A DNA stretch of 64,000 bases, from the NCBI GenBank assembly GCA_913041535.1, contig CAJWJK010000001.1, positions 279,797 through 343,796 of the forward strand, given 5' to 3'. Of this stretch, positions 43,946 to 53,389 are shown in pieces; positions within the stretch are counted from its first letter, which is position 1, and each line of letters opens with the position of its first letter. The stretch is from an uncultured Alphaproteobacteria bacterium (GTDB taxonomy: Bacteria; Pseudomonadota; Alphaproteobacteria; VGEJ01). The position numbers and the translations under genes were made by a program. The notes under the pieces are model-generated. The model made no database searches. It worked only from the letters and a program-made list of their open reading frames with translations, and was not told the origin of the DNA.

Positions 43946-46192
43946 ATGAAAATTCTTGGATACAGTGATAAGGTAAGTGTTTTTAAAGGAGGGACGATTC
44001 GCTTCCATGTGAGTTGTGATGGGCCTAAACGGTTCCGTTCCGACATTGTTCGGATTATCTGTGGCGATGAGAATCCTAAGGGGCCTGGTTATAAGGAAGA
44101 ATTGATCTCCAGCGAGGCCAATGGTTTTTACCCGGCTAAAAAGCAGGACACGCATGCTGGTTCATACGGAATAATTCGTTCTGTTGCTTCGGTTGTCAGC
44201 CTTTCCAGCTTTACGGTTCAGGCAATGATCTGGCCCACTACGCCGCAAAAGGGAAAGCAAGTCATTTTGGGGCTGGGAACGAGGGGTGAACAGCATAGTT
44301 TCCAACTGATGATTGATGATGTTGGTGGTCTTGCACTGTCTGTAGCCGACCAATCAGGGTTGCCAGAAGTGGTAAGCACAGGCGTGCCACTAGACGCTCG
44401 GGAATGGTATTTCGTATCTGGAAGCTATGATGCATCTGCGGGGCGATTAAGAGTGATGCAGGAGTCTTTGGGTCGCCATGCTTTTGAGGAAAGCACAGTG
44501 AGAGCCGAGCGTGGGATGAATTCATCAGTAGGAAGATTCGGCAATGCTCCGCTCATTCTTGCGGCGTGTATCATTGATGATAAAGGGCGCAGGTTGGTTA
44601 CTGACAGCCATTATAATGGAAAGATAGACGGCCCTCATCTCGTTAAAGGTGCTCTTGATTTTCACGAGATGAGGGAAATTTGGAATGCGCGGCCTTCTTT
44701 TGGCACAAATGCCCCAACGGTTGGGGCATGGGACTTCTCTCTGGATATTGAGAGCCAGAAGCTCACGGACATTTCAAGAAATCAGCTTCATGGAGAAACT
44801 GTCAATCTGCCAACGCGTGCTATGACGGGGCACAACTGGAAACGGAGAAACATGTGTTGGACCCAAGTTCCAGCGGAATATGGTGCGATACATTTTCATG
44901 ACGATGATCTGTACGACGCCGACTGGGAGACAGCTTTTAAACTTACTATACCGGAAACCATGAAGAGCGGTTGCTATGCAGCACGTTTACGTGCAGACGG
45001 GGATGAGGACTATGTGCCGTTCTACGTACGTCCTTCACCTGGCTGTCCGACATCTAAAATTGCCTACCTGGCTTCCACAGCATCGTACATGGCTTACGGT
45101 AATTACCTTTTTGTATTTGATTTTCCAACAGTGGAGTTGTTAACCAATCGAGTCTTAACCATTTATCCATGGGAGCAATATCTTAAGGGTCATCCTGAGT
45201 TAGCTGGTTCCATGTATGAGTGTCATTCGGACGGAAGCGGCATCTGCTATTCGTCAAGACTGCGCCCATTAATCAATCAAAGACCTAAGGCCAAGCTTTC
45301 CCTTGCAGCATCAGGATCAGAGTTGTGGGGCTATAATGCTGACACTCACCTCACGGATTGGTTAGAGGCTGGAGGATTTGATTTTGACGTTATTACTGAC
45401 GAGGATTTGGAATCAGAAGGAGTAAAACTTTTGGATCCTTATCGTGTAGTGTTGACCGGTACGCACCCAGAGTATTCGACGGTTGCAATGTGGGATGCAA
45501 TTAAAGAATACACCAAGAGTGGTGGACGGCTAATGTATATGGGTGGGAATGGATTTTATTGGCATATAGCATATCACCGAAAGCTGCCTGGTGTGATTGA
45601 GGTGCGACGAACCGACGGTTCAACACGGGCCTGGAGTGCTGATCCAGGAGAGAGTTACCATAGTTTTACCGGCCAATATGGCGGACTGCTTCGTCAGCAA
45701 GGGCGAACTCCGAACATGTTAACGGGGGCTGGATTCACGGCACAGGGATTTGATTTTTCTGTTGGTTTTAGACGAACCCAGGAAAGCCTTGATCCAAGGG
45801 TATCGTGGGCCTTCGAGGGGATTGATTTTGACGAAGTTATAGGTGACTTTGGCTTGATTGGTTCAGGTGCGGCAGGTTTAGAGGTTGATTGTGCTGAGAG
45901 GTCTTTGGGGACACCAAAGCACGCGTTGGTAGTTGCTCGGGCCGATAGTCTCAGTGATACCTTTATGCTCGTTCCAGAGCAGAGTTTGGTGCCAATGCCT
46001 AATCAAATGGGTACTATGCACAGTCAAATCCGTGCGGATCTTGTGTTTCATGAAACTGATAATGGTGGGGCTGTTTTTGCGTTCAGCTCTATTGCCTGGT
46101 CTGGCAGTCTGGCACATAACAATTATAGGAATAATGTATCACGTCTTACGGAGAACGTTCTCCGCCGATTCGTTTCCAAGGCCTCCTTTTGA
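43946..46192 (+). CDS. dmfA2: N,N-dimethylformamidase large (beta) subunit homologue
   Basis: Homologue of the large subunit of DMFase, the iron enzyme that cleaves dimethylformamide to dimethylamine and formate. 748 residues from the ATG at 43946, matching the family length; the GTG at 43889 adds an unconserved leader. An N-terminal sandwich with VFKGGTIRFHVS is followed by a LamG-like domain (about 85-240) and a C-terminal amidotransferase-like fold (about 370-745). By recall of the Paracoccus enzyme, its two Tyr and one Glu iron ligands map to Y381 (ASYMAYGN), Y424 (SMYECHSDGSG) and E509 (GTHPEYST), all present. No small-subunit gene is seen. The natural substrate may be another N-methyl or N-alkyl formamide. 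Confidence 0.88.
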   Translation: MKILGYSDKVSVFKGGTIRFHVSCDGPKRFRSDIVRIICGDENPKGPGYKEELISSEANGFYPAKKQDTHAGSYGIIRSVASVVSLSSFTVQAMIWPTTPQKGKQVILGLGTRGEQHSFQLMIDDVGGLALSVADQSGLPEVVSTGVPLDAREWYFVSGSYDASAGRLRVMQESLGRHAFEESTVRAERGMNSSVGRFGNAPLILAACIIDDKGRRLVTDSHYNGKIDGPHLVKGALDFHEMREIWNARPSFGTNAPTVGAWDFSLDIESQKLTDISRNQLHGETVNLPTRAMTGHNWKRRNMCWTQVPAEYGAIHFHDDDLYDADWETAFKLTIPETMKSGCYAARLRADGDEDYVPFYVRPSPGCPTSKIAYLASTASYMAYGNYLFVFDFPTVELLTNRVLTIYPWEQYLKGHPELAGSMYECHSDGSGICYSSRLRPLINQRPKAKLSLAASGSELWGYNADTHLTDWLEAGGFDFDVITDEDLESEGVKLLDPYRVVLTGTHPEYSTVAMWDAIKEYTKSGGRLMYMGGNGFYWHIAYHRKLPGVIEVRRTDGSTRAWSADPGESYHSFTGQYGGLLRQQGRTPNMLTGAGFTAQGFDFSVGFRRTQESLDPRVSWAFEGIDFDEVIGDFGLIGSGAAGLEVDCAERSLGTPKHALVVARADSLSDTFMLVPEQSLVPMPNQMGTMHSQIRADLVFHETDNGGAVFAFSSIAWSGSLAHNNYRNNVSRLTENVLRRFVSKASF

Positions 46193-46268
46193 TTATTCTA
46201 TATACTCGACACGAGTGCCTGGCTATTGAATAATCATAATCAAAACTCGTTAGTATAGGATTGAATCA

Positions 46269-47468
46269 ATGAGAATTGCTGAGCGTATGCATAGCATTCC
46301 GCGTATAGGCCTCGATATAATGGGGGACTTGGCGGACGAACGGGATCTGGCCGCGGAGGCAAGTCAAACCTACAGACTGGAGAATGCAGATAGCAATATA
46401 CCGCCCCCAAATATTGCAACGAGTTCAACCAAGGATGCCGTAGGAAGGGATGAATACAATAGTTGGCTACCTCTTGTTGGCTTAAGCGAACTGCGCTCTC
46501 TTGTGTGCGAGCGTATCAAAAGAGAGGATAATTTAAATTATGACTGGCGCAGTGAAATAATTATAACAAACGGTGTTCAGGAAGGGCTGTTATCAACCTT
46601 TCTCGCATTACTAAACCCGGGCGATGGAGTAATTACCCCAGAGCCAGCATATTCCGGAATAATTAACCGCATACGCCTCGCCCATGGAATCCCTCAATTT
46701 GTATCGTTAAATGAAGATAAAGGTTGGAAACTTGATTTGCAGGAGCTGGAGCAACGAGTTGAGCCTTCTACCAAAATGATTGTCTTCAATTCTACGAATA
46801 TGCCGACGGGTATTACATACACGCGTGAGGAGCTTGGTTTTATAGCTGATTTAGCTGTGCGACGGGATTTATGGGTCGTGTACGATGCTCCGACGTCGCA
46901 TCTTACATTTAACATGGATAGAGCTCTGAATATTGCCTCGTGGCCTGGAATGAGGGAACGCACCATTATTCTCGACGGTGTCTCTAAGGATTTTAATATG
47001 ACGGCTTGGCGGATTGGTTGGGCGGTCGCTGATAAGCCAGTCATCGAGCATATTGGGAAAGCTCACATGTATAATGGGACTTTGACTAGCGCTTTTGCTC
47101 AGGCCGGAGTTATCGAACTATTGAAAAATCCAAAGGTTGTCGATACCTACACAAAAGAGTGCGTTCGTATACTTTCAGAGCGGGCAGAGGTAGCATCTAA
47201 AGGTCTGAATGCTATCCCGGGTTTAACGTGTGTTCCACCGGATGGCGGGTGGTGGTTTCTTGTAGATCACCGCGAAATTGATGCAGACGATGAAAGTTTT
47301 TCTCATTACTTGCTCGATGAAGCTAACGTTGCGGTAACCCCAATGGGTACTTGGGGGCCTGCTACAGCTGTCGGCCATTTTCGCGTAATATTTGCAAATG
47401 AGTCGGTTGAGCGTTTGAGGGAGGCAGTACATCGAATTACTCAGGCTTTAGGGAAAAGGGTGGGGTAA
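46269..47468 (+). CDS. Aminotransferase class I/II-fold PLP protein with altered cofactor-site residues
   Basis: Fold-type I PLP protein of the aspartate aminotransferase superfamily. 399 residues. The Schiff-base Lys is K240 in LDGVSKDFNMTAWRIGWAVA, and an FRVIFA Arg segment near the C-terminus would bind the carboxylate. Two residues that normally contact the PLP 3'-oxygen are changed: the Asn of the usual NPTG motif is Met (NMPTG, 177-181), and the Tyr of the usual DEVYxHLTF motif is Thr (DAPTSHLTF, 206-214). The ring-nitrogen Asp206 is kept. Reaction is therefore uncertain: aminotransferase, lyase or other. It follows the DMFase-like gene by 76 bases. Confidence 0.87.
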   Translation: MRIAERMHSIPRIGLDIMGDLADERDLAAEASQTYRLENADSNIPPPNIATSSTKDAVGRDEYNSWLPLVGLSELRSLVCERIKREDNLNYDWRSEIIITNGVQEGLLSTFLALLNPGDGVITPEPAYSGIINRIRLAHGIPQFVSLNEDKGWKLDLQELEQRVEPSTKMIVFNSTNMPTGITYTREELGFIADLAVRRDLWVVYDAPTSHLTFNMDRALNIASWPGMRERTIILDGVSKDFNMTAWRIGWAVADKPVIEHIGKAHMYNGTLTSAFAQAGVIELLKNPKVVDTYTKECVRILSERAEVASKGLNAIPGLTCVPPDGGWWFLVDHREIDADDESFSHYLLDEANVAVTPMGTWGPATAVGHFRVIFANESVERLREAVHRITQALGKRVG

Positions 47469-47859
47469 AGACCTTTCAGATTAGATCAATCACATTAAGC
47501 AGGTTATATATCAATAACACCATCTGACAGAAGAATCCCTATCTGCATCTTCTTGGTATGTGCTTATCATATATCCTACTAGGCAAGCTATCTTACATAA
47601 GTTACTGACCGATGTGTTTGGTCTTTGTTTTCTTTTTGATGAGTTTGGGGGCCTAAGGACGGCGATATAAATTTTCTGTTGTGGTTCCAAAAAATTCCGT
47701 TAGGTCGCAAACTTTAACAACAACGGTTGCGTATTAGATGTATATTGAGAGCGGGGCCTTTCTACGCTTGCGATCTATACGCTGTAGTGTTTTGAGGTAT
47801 TTGGAAAAAGTTGGGGCGTTATCTGAAGGTTCCGACCAAATCAAGGCAGGTGAAATGAT
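47469..47859. other. Intergenic region without recognised gene
   Basis: 391 bases between the PLP protein and the DUF2817 gene. The composition is AT-rich with many stops in all frames, consistent with non-coding DNA. No clear terminator hairpin, RNA gene or operator could be identified. The promoter for the downstream gene probably lies toward the right half (about 47680-47830). Confidence 0.4.
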
Positions 47860-48963
47860 GTGGAGTTCCGCATTGTGAGGGGGCCTATAGGATATTTCTC
47901 GTCAAGCTATGTAGAGGCACGTCAGAAATTTCTTGATACATGCACCAGTGTCGGTGCGCCAGTGACGCACTATTTGAATCCCAATGGGGTTGGGCCACAC
48001 AACGAAGATTTAGTCACAGATGTAGCGTGCATTGGGCCTTCAAATGCAGAGCTGCTTTACATAGTTGCTTCTGCTACTCATGGAGTTGAGGGTTTCTTAG
48101 GATCGGGATGTCAAGTGGGGTTCCTGCGCGAAAGGTTATTCGAAGAGCGTCCTCGCAATAGTAGTATATTGTTCGTTCATGCAATGAATCCATTTGGGTT
48201 TGCCCATGTTCGTCGTGTAAATGAAGACAACGTTGATCTGAATCGGAACTTTGTTAATCATACAGAACCATATCCTATAAAAGCTGAATACGAGTTAGTT
48301 CACCCGTTGTTGGTACCAGAAGAGTGGGATGGTCCATCTCGGGCGTCCGCGGATGGCAAGATATCCTCCCTTATAGAGACACACGGACTCGCCTGGTACC
48401 AATCTGCAGTGAGTAGTGGGCAGTATTTGCATTCGGATGGAGTGTTTTATGGTGGCCAGGTGCCTGTTTGGTCCAATCAAAACTGGAGAAAGATTTTGGC
48501 CAAATTCGCGCCTGGCCGTCTAAGGATTGGGTTTCTGGATTTGCATACTGGACTAGGGCCATATGGGTATGGAGAACCAATGTTTTTGAGCTGGCCTGAT
48601 ATGATTCAATACGAACGGGCACGACAATGGTACGGGGATGATGTTACTGCCCCGGAGGCAGGTGATTCAACATCTGCGGCAGTGCAGGGAGTGGTTGCAG
48701 CATCCTTTAAAGACGTTGATGTTAATGCCGAGATCACTGCAATTGCTCTTGAATTTGGCACGGTTCCAGTGCTTGAGGTGCTGGATGCTGTGCGTGCTGA
48801 CAACTGGCTGTACGTTCATGGTAATCCTTTGTCTAGCATGGGAAAGACTATTAAACGTCAAATTCGTGATGCGTTTTACTGCGATGAGGACGATTGGAAA
48901 CATTTAGTTTGGGATCGTTCTGTTGATATTTTCCGAAAGGGCCTGTCCGGTCTCGGTGGCTAA
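47860..48963 (+). CDS. DUF2817 family M14-like zinc carboxypeptidase
   Basis: Predicted zinc metallopeptidase related to carboxypeptidase M14. 367 residues, no signal peptide, so cytoplasmic. Zinc ligands are in ATHGVEGFLG (H-x2-E) and the His in FLDLHTGLGPYG. The catalytic Glu is probably in ALEFGTVPVLEVLDA. RVNEDNVDLNRNF contains the conserved Asn-Arg substrate-carboxylate site. A GTG start at 47860 is used because no in-frame ATG is available; a second GTG five codons on is possible. It sits just upstream of a peptide-type ABC transporter, suggesting hydrolysis of imported peptides or amides, but the 169-base gap suggests separate promoters. Confidence 0.87.
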   Translation: MEFRIVRGPIGYFSSSYVEARQKFLDTCTSVGAPVTHYLNPNGVGPHNEDLVTDVACIGPSNAELLYIVASATHGVEGFLGSGCQVGFLRERLFEERPRNSSILFVHAMNPFGFAHVRRVNEDNVDLNRNFVNHTEPYPIKAEYELVHPLLVPEEWDGPSRASADGKISSLIETHGLAWYQSAVSSGQYLHSDGVFYGGQVPVWSNQNWRKILAKFAPGRLRIGFLDLHTGLGPYGYGEPMFLSWPDMIQYERARQWYGDDVTAPEAGDSTSAAVQGVVAASFKDVDVNAEITAIALEFGTVPVLEVLDAVRADNWLYVHGNPLSSMGKTIKRQIRDAFYCDEDDWKHLVWDRSVDIFRKGLSGLGG

Positions 48964-49132
48964 CATAAAGGGTTCATTTTAAATATTAAGGCGGGTCGTG
49001 TAGATTAATACTTTCTTAAATTGACCCAGTGTAGGGTAAAAAAGAACGCAAAGACCTTACTTGTGGATAGGTGCATACATAGATAACCTTCTGCACAATG
49101 TCTTTAAGCTTAGTTTATTCAGGGAGAGATAA

Positions 49133-50704
49133 ATGAGAATCGTGTCCTTATCGTCTGGGCGTTGGCGACGTGCATTTGCCGCTGGTGTTGCTGCGTTAAC
49201 ACTTGCCATCAGTCCTGTTTTTAATTCTGATACTGCAATAGCGCAGCAGGTTGGCGGAACTCTAAAATTGGCCTTTGACCATGACGCTGGAGGGTTTGAC
49301 CCTGCAAAGGCGACCTACGGAATGTCCCACGCGGTTATTGAGCAGGTATTTTCGGGTTTAACGGCCCTTGATAGTAACGCAAATCCATACCCTGATCTTG
49401 CCGCAACGATTGATGTTTCGGATGATGGTTTGGTGTACACGTTCAATCTCAAGAAACATGTAACGTTTCATGATGGGACACCGTTCACCGCTGATGACGT
49501 CAAATACACTTTGGATCACTTGAAAAACCCAGATACGGGTTACCCATATGCATCAAAGCTGGCGTCTATTGAAAGTGTGAATGTAGTTGATACACACACT
49601 GTTCAGGTTCGTCTTACAGTATCAGATGGTCCGTTTCTAGTGAATCTTGCGTTTCCTGGAAATGCAATAGTTTCCAAGACGATTGCTGAAACCGAACATG
49701 ATATTAATGTCACCCCCATTGGGACAGGTCCATATACGTTTGTAGAGTATCAGCCAGGCACCGTAATAAAGCTGGCGAGAAATACAGATTATTATGAGGG
49801 TAACAAGCCTTACATTGAGAATCTTGAATATCGGGTAATCTCTGACCAAACTGCTATAACGAATGCGCTTCAGTCGGGTGTTGTGAATTTCTCTAATGTA
49901 ATTCCAGCAAAGGACTGGGCTGCCATAGAGGCTAATGCTGATCTAACCACTAACCCCGTTGAGGGTAGTCGATGGTTTTGGATTCCAATCAATAATCAGG
50001 CTGCACCTTTGGACAACGCCTTGGTCCGTAAGGCTATAGGTCACGCAGTTGATCGGCAGGCTATAGTGGACGCAGTCTTTTACGGATTGGCTAAACCAAT
50101 CCAGGGTGGCGTAGTGCCTTCTTGGAGTTGGGGTCACGTTGCCGATCTCAAAGTATTCTCAACGGGTGCTGATCCTGATAAGGCAAAAGCACTTCTTGCC
50201 GAGGCAGGTTACGCTGACGGTCTGGATTTATCCTTTAAAATTGGTACTGAATGGCCACGCCTGATGGCTATGGGGCCGATAATACAGGCTAATCTGGCGG
50301 CTGTCGGTATCAACGCAGAGATTTCGACCATGGGTACCACCCAGTGGCTTGATGAGGTTTTCACTGCTCGGGATTACCATATCAGCGATATGTACTGGTT
50401 GAGTCCACTTGCTGATCCAGATGACTTTACAACATTAAATTATCTCTGTGACAGCGCCATGAACTTCCAGGGTTCATGTAGTGAAGAGATGGATGCAGTT
50501 CTTGATGAAGCTCGTGAAGCAACCACGAGGGATGCACGTAAAGATGCATATAGGCGGATGCAAGAACTCTCGATGGAACAAATGACACTTGTACCATTGG
50601 TTAATGCATTGATTCTTCATGCTCACACCAACAAACTTCAAAACTTTAGGCCTATGCGTACTGGCTTCTTGAAGACGCTTAAGGATGCTTGGTTAGAAGA
50701 GTAA
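49133..50704 (+). CDS. ABC transporter substrate-binding protein, family 5 (DppA/OppA-like)
   Basis: Periplasmic solute-binding protein for a dipeptide/oligopeptide/nickel-type ABC importer. 523 residues with a signal peptide: RRAFAAGVAALTLAISPVF core, cleavage probably after AIA. SBP_bac_5 hallmarks: GLTALDSNANPYPDLAATIDVSDDGLVYTFNLKK, TFHDGTPFTADDVKYTLDHL and GTGPYTFVEYQPG. An ATG with a GGGAGAG site supports the start. A strong hairpin follows directly at 50721-50750, so this subunit is likely made in excess over the permeases. Ligand unknown; the downstream DUF1028 and amidase genes suggest an amide or short peptide. Confidence 0.93.
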   Translation: MRIVSLSSGRWRRAFAAGVAALTLAISPVFNSDTAIAQQVGGTLKLAFDHDAGGFDPAKATYGMSHAVIEQVFSGLTALDSNANPYPDLAATIDVSDDGLVYTFNLKKHVTFHDGTPFTADDVKYTLDHLKNPDTGYPYASKLASIESVNVVDTHTVQVRLTVSDGPFLVNLAFPGNAIVSKTIAETEHDINVTPIGTGPYTFVEYQPGTVIKLARNTDYYEGNKPYIENLEYRVISDQTAITNALQSGVVNFSNVIPAKDWAAIEANADLTTNPVEGSRWFWIPINNQAAPLDNALVRKAIGHAVDRQAIVDAVFYGLAKPIQGGVVPSWSWGHVADLKVFSTGADPDKAKALLAEAGYADGLDLSFKIGTEWPRLMAMGPIIQANLAAVGINAEISTMGTTQWLDEVFTARDYHISDMYWLSPLADPDDFTTLNYLCDSAMNFQGSCSEEMDAVLDEAREATTRDARKDAYRRMQELSMEQMTLVPLVNALILHAHTNKLQNFRPMRTGFLKTLKDAWLEE

Positions 50705-50720
50705 AGCTGTATTGAAGAGC

Positions 50721-50750
50721 AAAGCCCTGGGGGGGGTCCCCCAGGGCTTT
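50721..50750 (+). terminator. Strong hairpin between substrate-binding protein and permease genes
   Basis: Perfect 13-base stem, AAAGCCCTGGGGG (50721-50733) with CCCCCAGGGCTTT (50738-50750) and a four-base loop, followed by ATCTTGACTTT. It resembles an intrinsic terminator or 3'-stabilising hairpin. In many ABC importers such a structure after the binding-protein gene raises its mRNA relative to the permeases by partial read-through. Confidence 0.85.
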
Positions 50751-50793
50751 ATCTTGACTTTGGAATGCTACTCCATAAACGCGCGTTAATACT

Positions 50794-51750
50794 ATGATCC
50801 GTTTTATCTCAATGCGTTTGTTGGCTTTTGTTCCTACGCTTCTTGCTATATCAGCGGTACTCTTTGTTGCGATTAACGTGATCCCCGGTGGGGCAGCTCA
50901 GGCATCTCTCGGAATTAAGGCAACACCAGAGGCAATTGCCAGATTTAATCGTGAGCACGGCCTTGACCGACCTTTGCCGGAACAATATGTAGCGTGGCTA
51001 GGGAAGGTTTTGAATGGTGATTTTGGCAAATCTCTACAATCCGGGACACCGGTAGGTCCTGAACTTTTGAAGCGGCTGTCCCTGACGCTAGAATTAGCCG
51101 TACTTGCCTTTATTGTTGCCAATCTTATAGCTGTTCCTCTTGGGTGCTTAGCGGCCTACTATCATCAGCGGCCTGCCGATAATGCTTTTATAGTATTGTC
51201 AACCGTTATGGGAGCATTACCCAACTTCTGGTTGGCAACATTATTGATTTTGCTTTTTACCGTGACACTTAAATGGTTGCCGCCCGGCGGTTATGTCCCG
51301 ATTATGGAGGCACCACTTCAGAATCTTAGCCTAATGATTATGCCCGCGATATCGCTAGGTGTGGTATCTTCAGCTTTGCTTCTGAGAATTATGCGCACGA
51401 GCATGCTGGAAGTTACGGCTTCTGATTACATTAGGACAGCTCGTGCCAAAGGAGCTGGTCGGGGAGTTGTTATATGGCGTCACGCTCTACGAAATGCATT
51501 GATACCGTATCTTACGGTCGGTGGTGTTGAGTTTAGTCTTCTTTTTGGTGGAGTTGTGATTGTTGAGAATATTTTTCTTTTGCCAGGCGTTGGCCAATTG
51601 GCTTTGATTGGAATCACCCAGAGGGATTATCCTTTGCTTCTGGCGAGCGTGCTCTTGATTGCCGTCGTCGTATTGACGGCAAATTTGATAGTGGATGTTA
51701 TAGGTGCTTGGCTTGATCCGAGACGGGTTCGTACTGTTGGTATTAGCTAA
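50794..51750 (+). CDS. Dipeptide-type ABC transporter permease (DppB-like)
   Basis: Inner-membrane permease of the DppB/OppB family. 318 residues with six membrane helices. The N-terminal FISMRLLAFVPTLLAISAVLF helix and GLDRPLPEQYVAWLGKVLNGDFGKS periplasmic segment are typical. The EAA loop that docks the ATPase is SDYIRTARAKGAGRGVVIWRHALRNA, and VVIVENIFLLPGVG follows. It precedes the DppC-like gene by 15 bases. No ATPase gene (DppD/F-like) occurs in the window. Confidence 0.94.
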   Translation: MIRFISMRLLAFVPTLLAISAVLFVAINVIPGGAAQASLGIKATPEAIARFNREHGLDRPLPEQYVAWLGKVLNGDFGKSLQSGTPVGPELLKRLSLTLELAVLAFIVANLIAVPLGCLAAYYHQRPADNAFIVLSTVMGALPNFWLATLLILLFTVTLKWLPPGGYVPIMEAPLQNLSLMIMPAISLGVVSSALLLRIMRTSMLEVTASDYIRTARAKGAGRGVVIWRHALRNALIPYLTVGGVEFSLLFGGVVIVENIFLLPGVGQLALIGITQRDYPLLLASVLLIAVVVLTANLIVDVIGAWLDPRRVRTVGIS

Positions 51751-51765
51751 CACAGGGAAGTAATT

Positions 51766-52593
51766 ATGTTGGCTTATATTCCTTGGCGGAGATTTGCACT
51801 TTTGTCCATCGGTGCTTCTGTCACTATGTGCCTCATTATTGTTGCGCTTTTTGCCCCGCTGATAGCGCCGTTCTCACCCTACGAAATTAATGTACCGGAG
51901 CGTCTCCAACCGCCTAGCGCGATACATTGGTTGGGTACTGATGAGTTGGGACGAGATACTTTTTCGCGAACGGTGTTTGCGGCTCGGATTTCGATTCAAG
52001 TCGCAGCAGTGGCGGTTGGAATTGGGCTTATAGGTGGAATCTTAGTCGGTCTTAGTTCTGCTTATTTTGGCGGTGCTTGGGACATGATATTTATGCGAAA
52101 TATGGACATGCTGTACGCCTTTCCGGCAATGCTCTTGGCGATTGTTATTATGGCTGGCTTAGGTACGAGCATGGTCAATGCGATGATTGCAATCGGAATT
52201 ATCTTTATTCCTGGCTACGCTCGATTATCAAGGGCGACTGCGCAAATTGTATTACGTCAACAGTATATAGAGGCGGCGTTCAGCATAGGTATGTCAACAC
52301 CCCGTATCCTCTTTCGCGAAATATTGCCCAATATTGCTACCCCGATGATGGTCGCTGGTGCCATTGGTTTTGCTTATGCTGTACTTGTTGAATCTGCCCT
52401 TAGCTTTCTGGGTCTTGGAGCGCAACCACCAGAACCGACCTGGGGAGAAATGATCAATTCTGGGCGGGGGCAGATGGCAGCAGCTCCGTGGCTTGGCATT
52501 GTTCCTGGGGCAGCTATTTTTATCAGCGTCTTAGGCTTCAATCTTCTTGGAGACGGGCTTCGAGATTTCTTTGATCCTCACCTTAGGGACTAA
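51766..52593 (+). CDS. Dipeptide-type ABC transporter permease (DppC-like)
   Basis: Second permease of the importer, DppC/OppC family. 275 residues. The N-terminal helix is followed by PFSPYEINVPERLQPPSAIHWLGTDELGRD, the family's periplasmic signature. The EAA loop is RQQYIEAAFSIGMSTPRILFREILPN, and SFLGLGAQPPEPTWGEMI is the conserved C-terminal block. An ATG with GGGAAG upstream. It is followed after 42 bases by three DUF1028 genes, each with a good ribosome site, and is presumably on the same transcript. Confidence 0.94.
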   Translation: MLAYIPWRRFALLSIGASVTMCLIIVALFAPLIAPFSPYEINVPERLQPPSAIHWLGTDELGRDTFSRTVFAARISIQVAAVAVGIGLIGGILVGLSSAYFGGAWDMIFMRNMDMLYAFPAMLLAIVIMAGLGTSMVNAMIAIGIIFIPGYARLSRATAQIVLRQQYIEAAFSIGMSTPRILFREILPNIATPMMVAGAIGFAYAVLVESALSFLGLGAQPPEPTWGEMINSGRGQMAAAPWLGIVPGAAIFISVLGFNLLGDGLRDFFDPHLRD

Positions 52594-52635
52594 ATTAAAG
52601 CGGCCACGGGATATTATTGGGAGGGAAGGCTAAGT

Positions 52636-53376
52636 ATGGAAATTAATACATTCTCGATTGTGGGCCGGTGTGAGAGGACGGGACAATTAGGAGGTGCGGT
52701 AGCTTCTGCTGGTCCAGGGGTAGGCCCGATGTGTTTATTTGCCCGTGCAGGCGTAGGTATAGTGACTTCCCAATCATGGTGTAACCCATATCTTGCCTAT
52801 GATGGGCTTGATCTTATGGAGCAAGGACTGGGTGCTGAAGAGATATGCGAGAAACTGCTATCTGAGGATCCAGGGCGCGATATTAGGCAGGTTGGATATG
52901 TTGATGCAAAAGGTGGCAGTGCAGCGTTTACGGGCAGTCAGTGTGCAGAGTGGAACGGACATGTCACAGGAAACAACTTTTCCTCTCAGGGCAATCTTCT
53001 GGTTGGCGGTGAGACAGTAACCGCTATGGCTGAAGCTTTCCAACGCCTTGAAGCATTAGATCTTGCGGAGCGCTTGATCGCATCGCTTGAGGCTGGTGAT
53101 GCGGCGGGTGGGGATGCGCGCGGGCGCCAGGGTGCAGCGGTTTTAGTGATGTATAAGGAGCGCTATCCTTTGGTTGATCTACGCGCGGATGAACATCGGT
53201 ATCCGGTAACTGAACTAAGGCGAATTTACGAAGTTGCAAAATACCAAAGTTTACCATTTGTTGCTCAGATGCCCACCCGAAACAATCCGCTGGGAAGCTT
53301 TGGTGAGGATATGCGGACGAGTATGAGTGTTGCACCGGCATATAGACCGGGTGGTGGTGGCGGTGAAAGTGCGTGA
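52636..53376 (+). CDS. DUF1028 family protein, tandem copy 1
   Basis: Protein of the DUF1028 family, which I recall being grouped with Ntn-type hydrolases; enzymatic activity is not established to my knowledge. 246 residues, no signal peptide. Conserved blocks: NTFSIVGRCERTGQLG at the N-terminus, SQSWCNPYLAYDGLDLMEQG, DPGRDIRQVGYVDAKGG, FSSQGNLLVGG, LEAGDAAGGDARGRQGAA, and a Pro-Gly-rich tail RPGGGGGESA. An ATG with a strong GGGAGGGAAGG site. First of three same-length paralogues; it is close to copy 2 and more distant from copy 3. Operon context suggests hydrolysis of a transported amide or peptide. Confidence 0.9.
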   Translation: MEINTFSIVGRCERTGQLGGAVASAGPGVGPMCLFARAGVGIVTSQSWCNPYLAYDGLDLMEQGLGAEEICEKLLSEDPGRDIRQVGYVDAKGGSAAFTGSQCAEWNGHVTGNNFSSQGNLLVGGETVTAMAEAFQRLEALDLAERLIASLEAGDAAGGDARGRQGAAVLVMYKERYPLVDLRADEHRYPVTELRRIYEVAKYQSLPFVAQMPTRNNPLGSFGEDMRTSMSVAPAYRPGGGGGESA

Positions 53377-53389
53377 GGAGGGTATGTAG

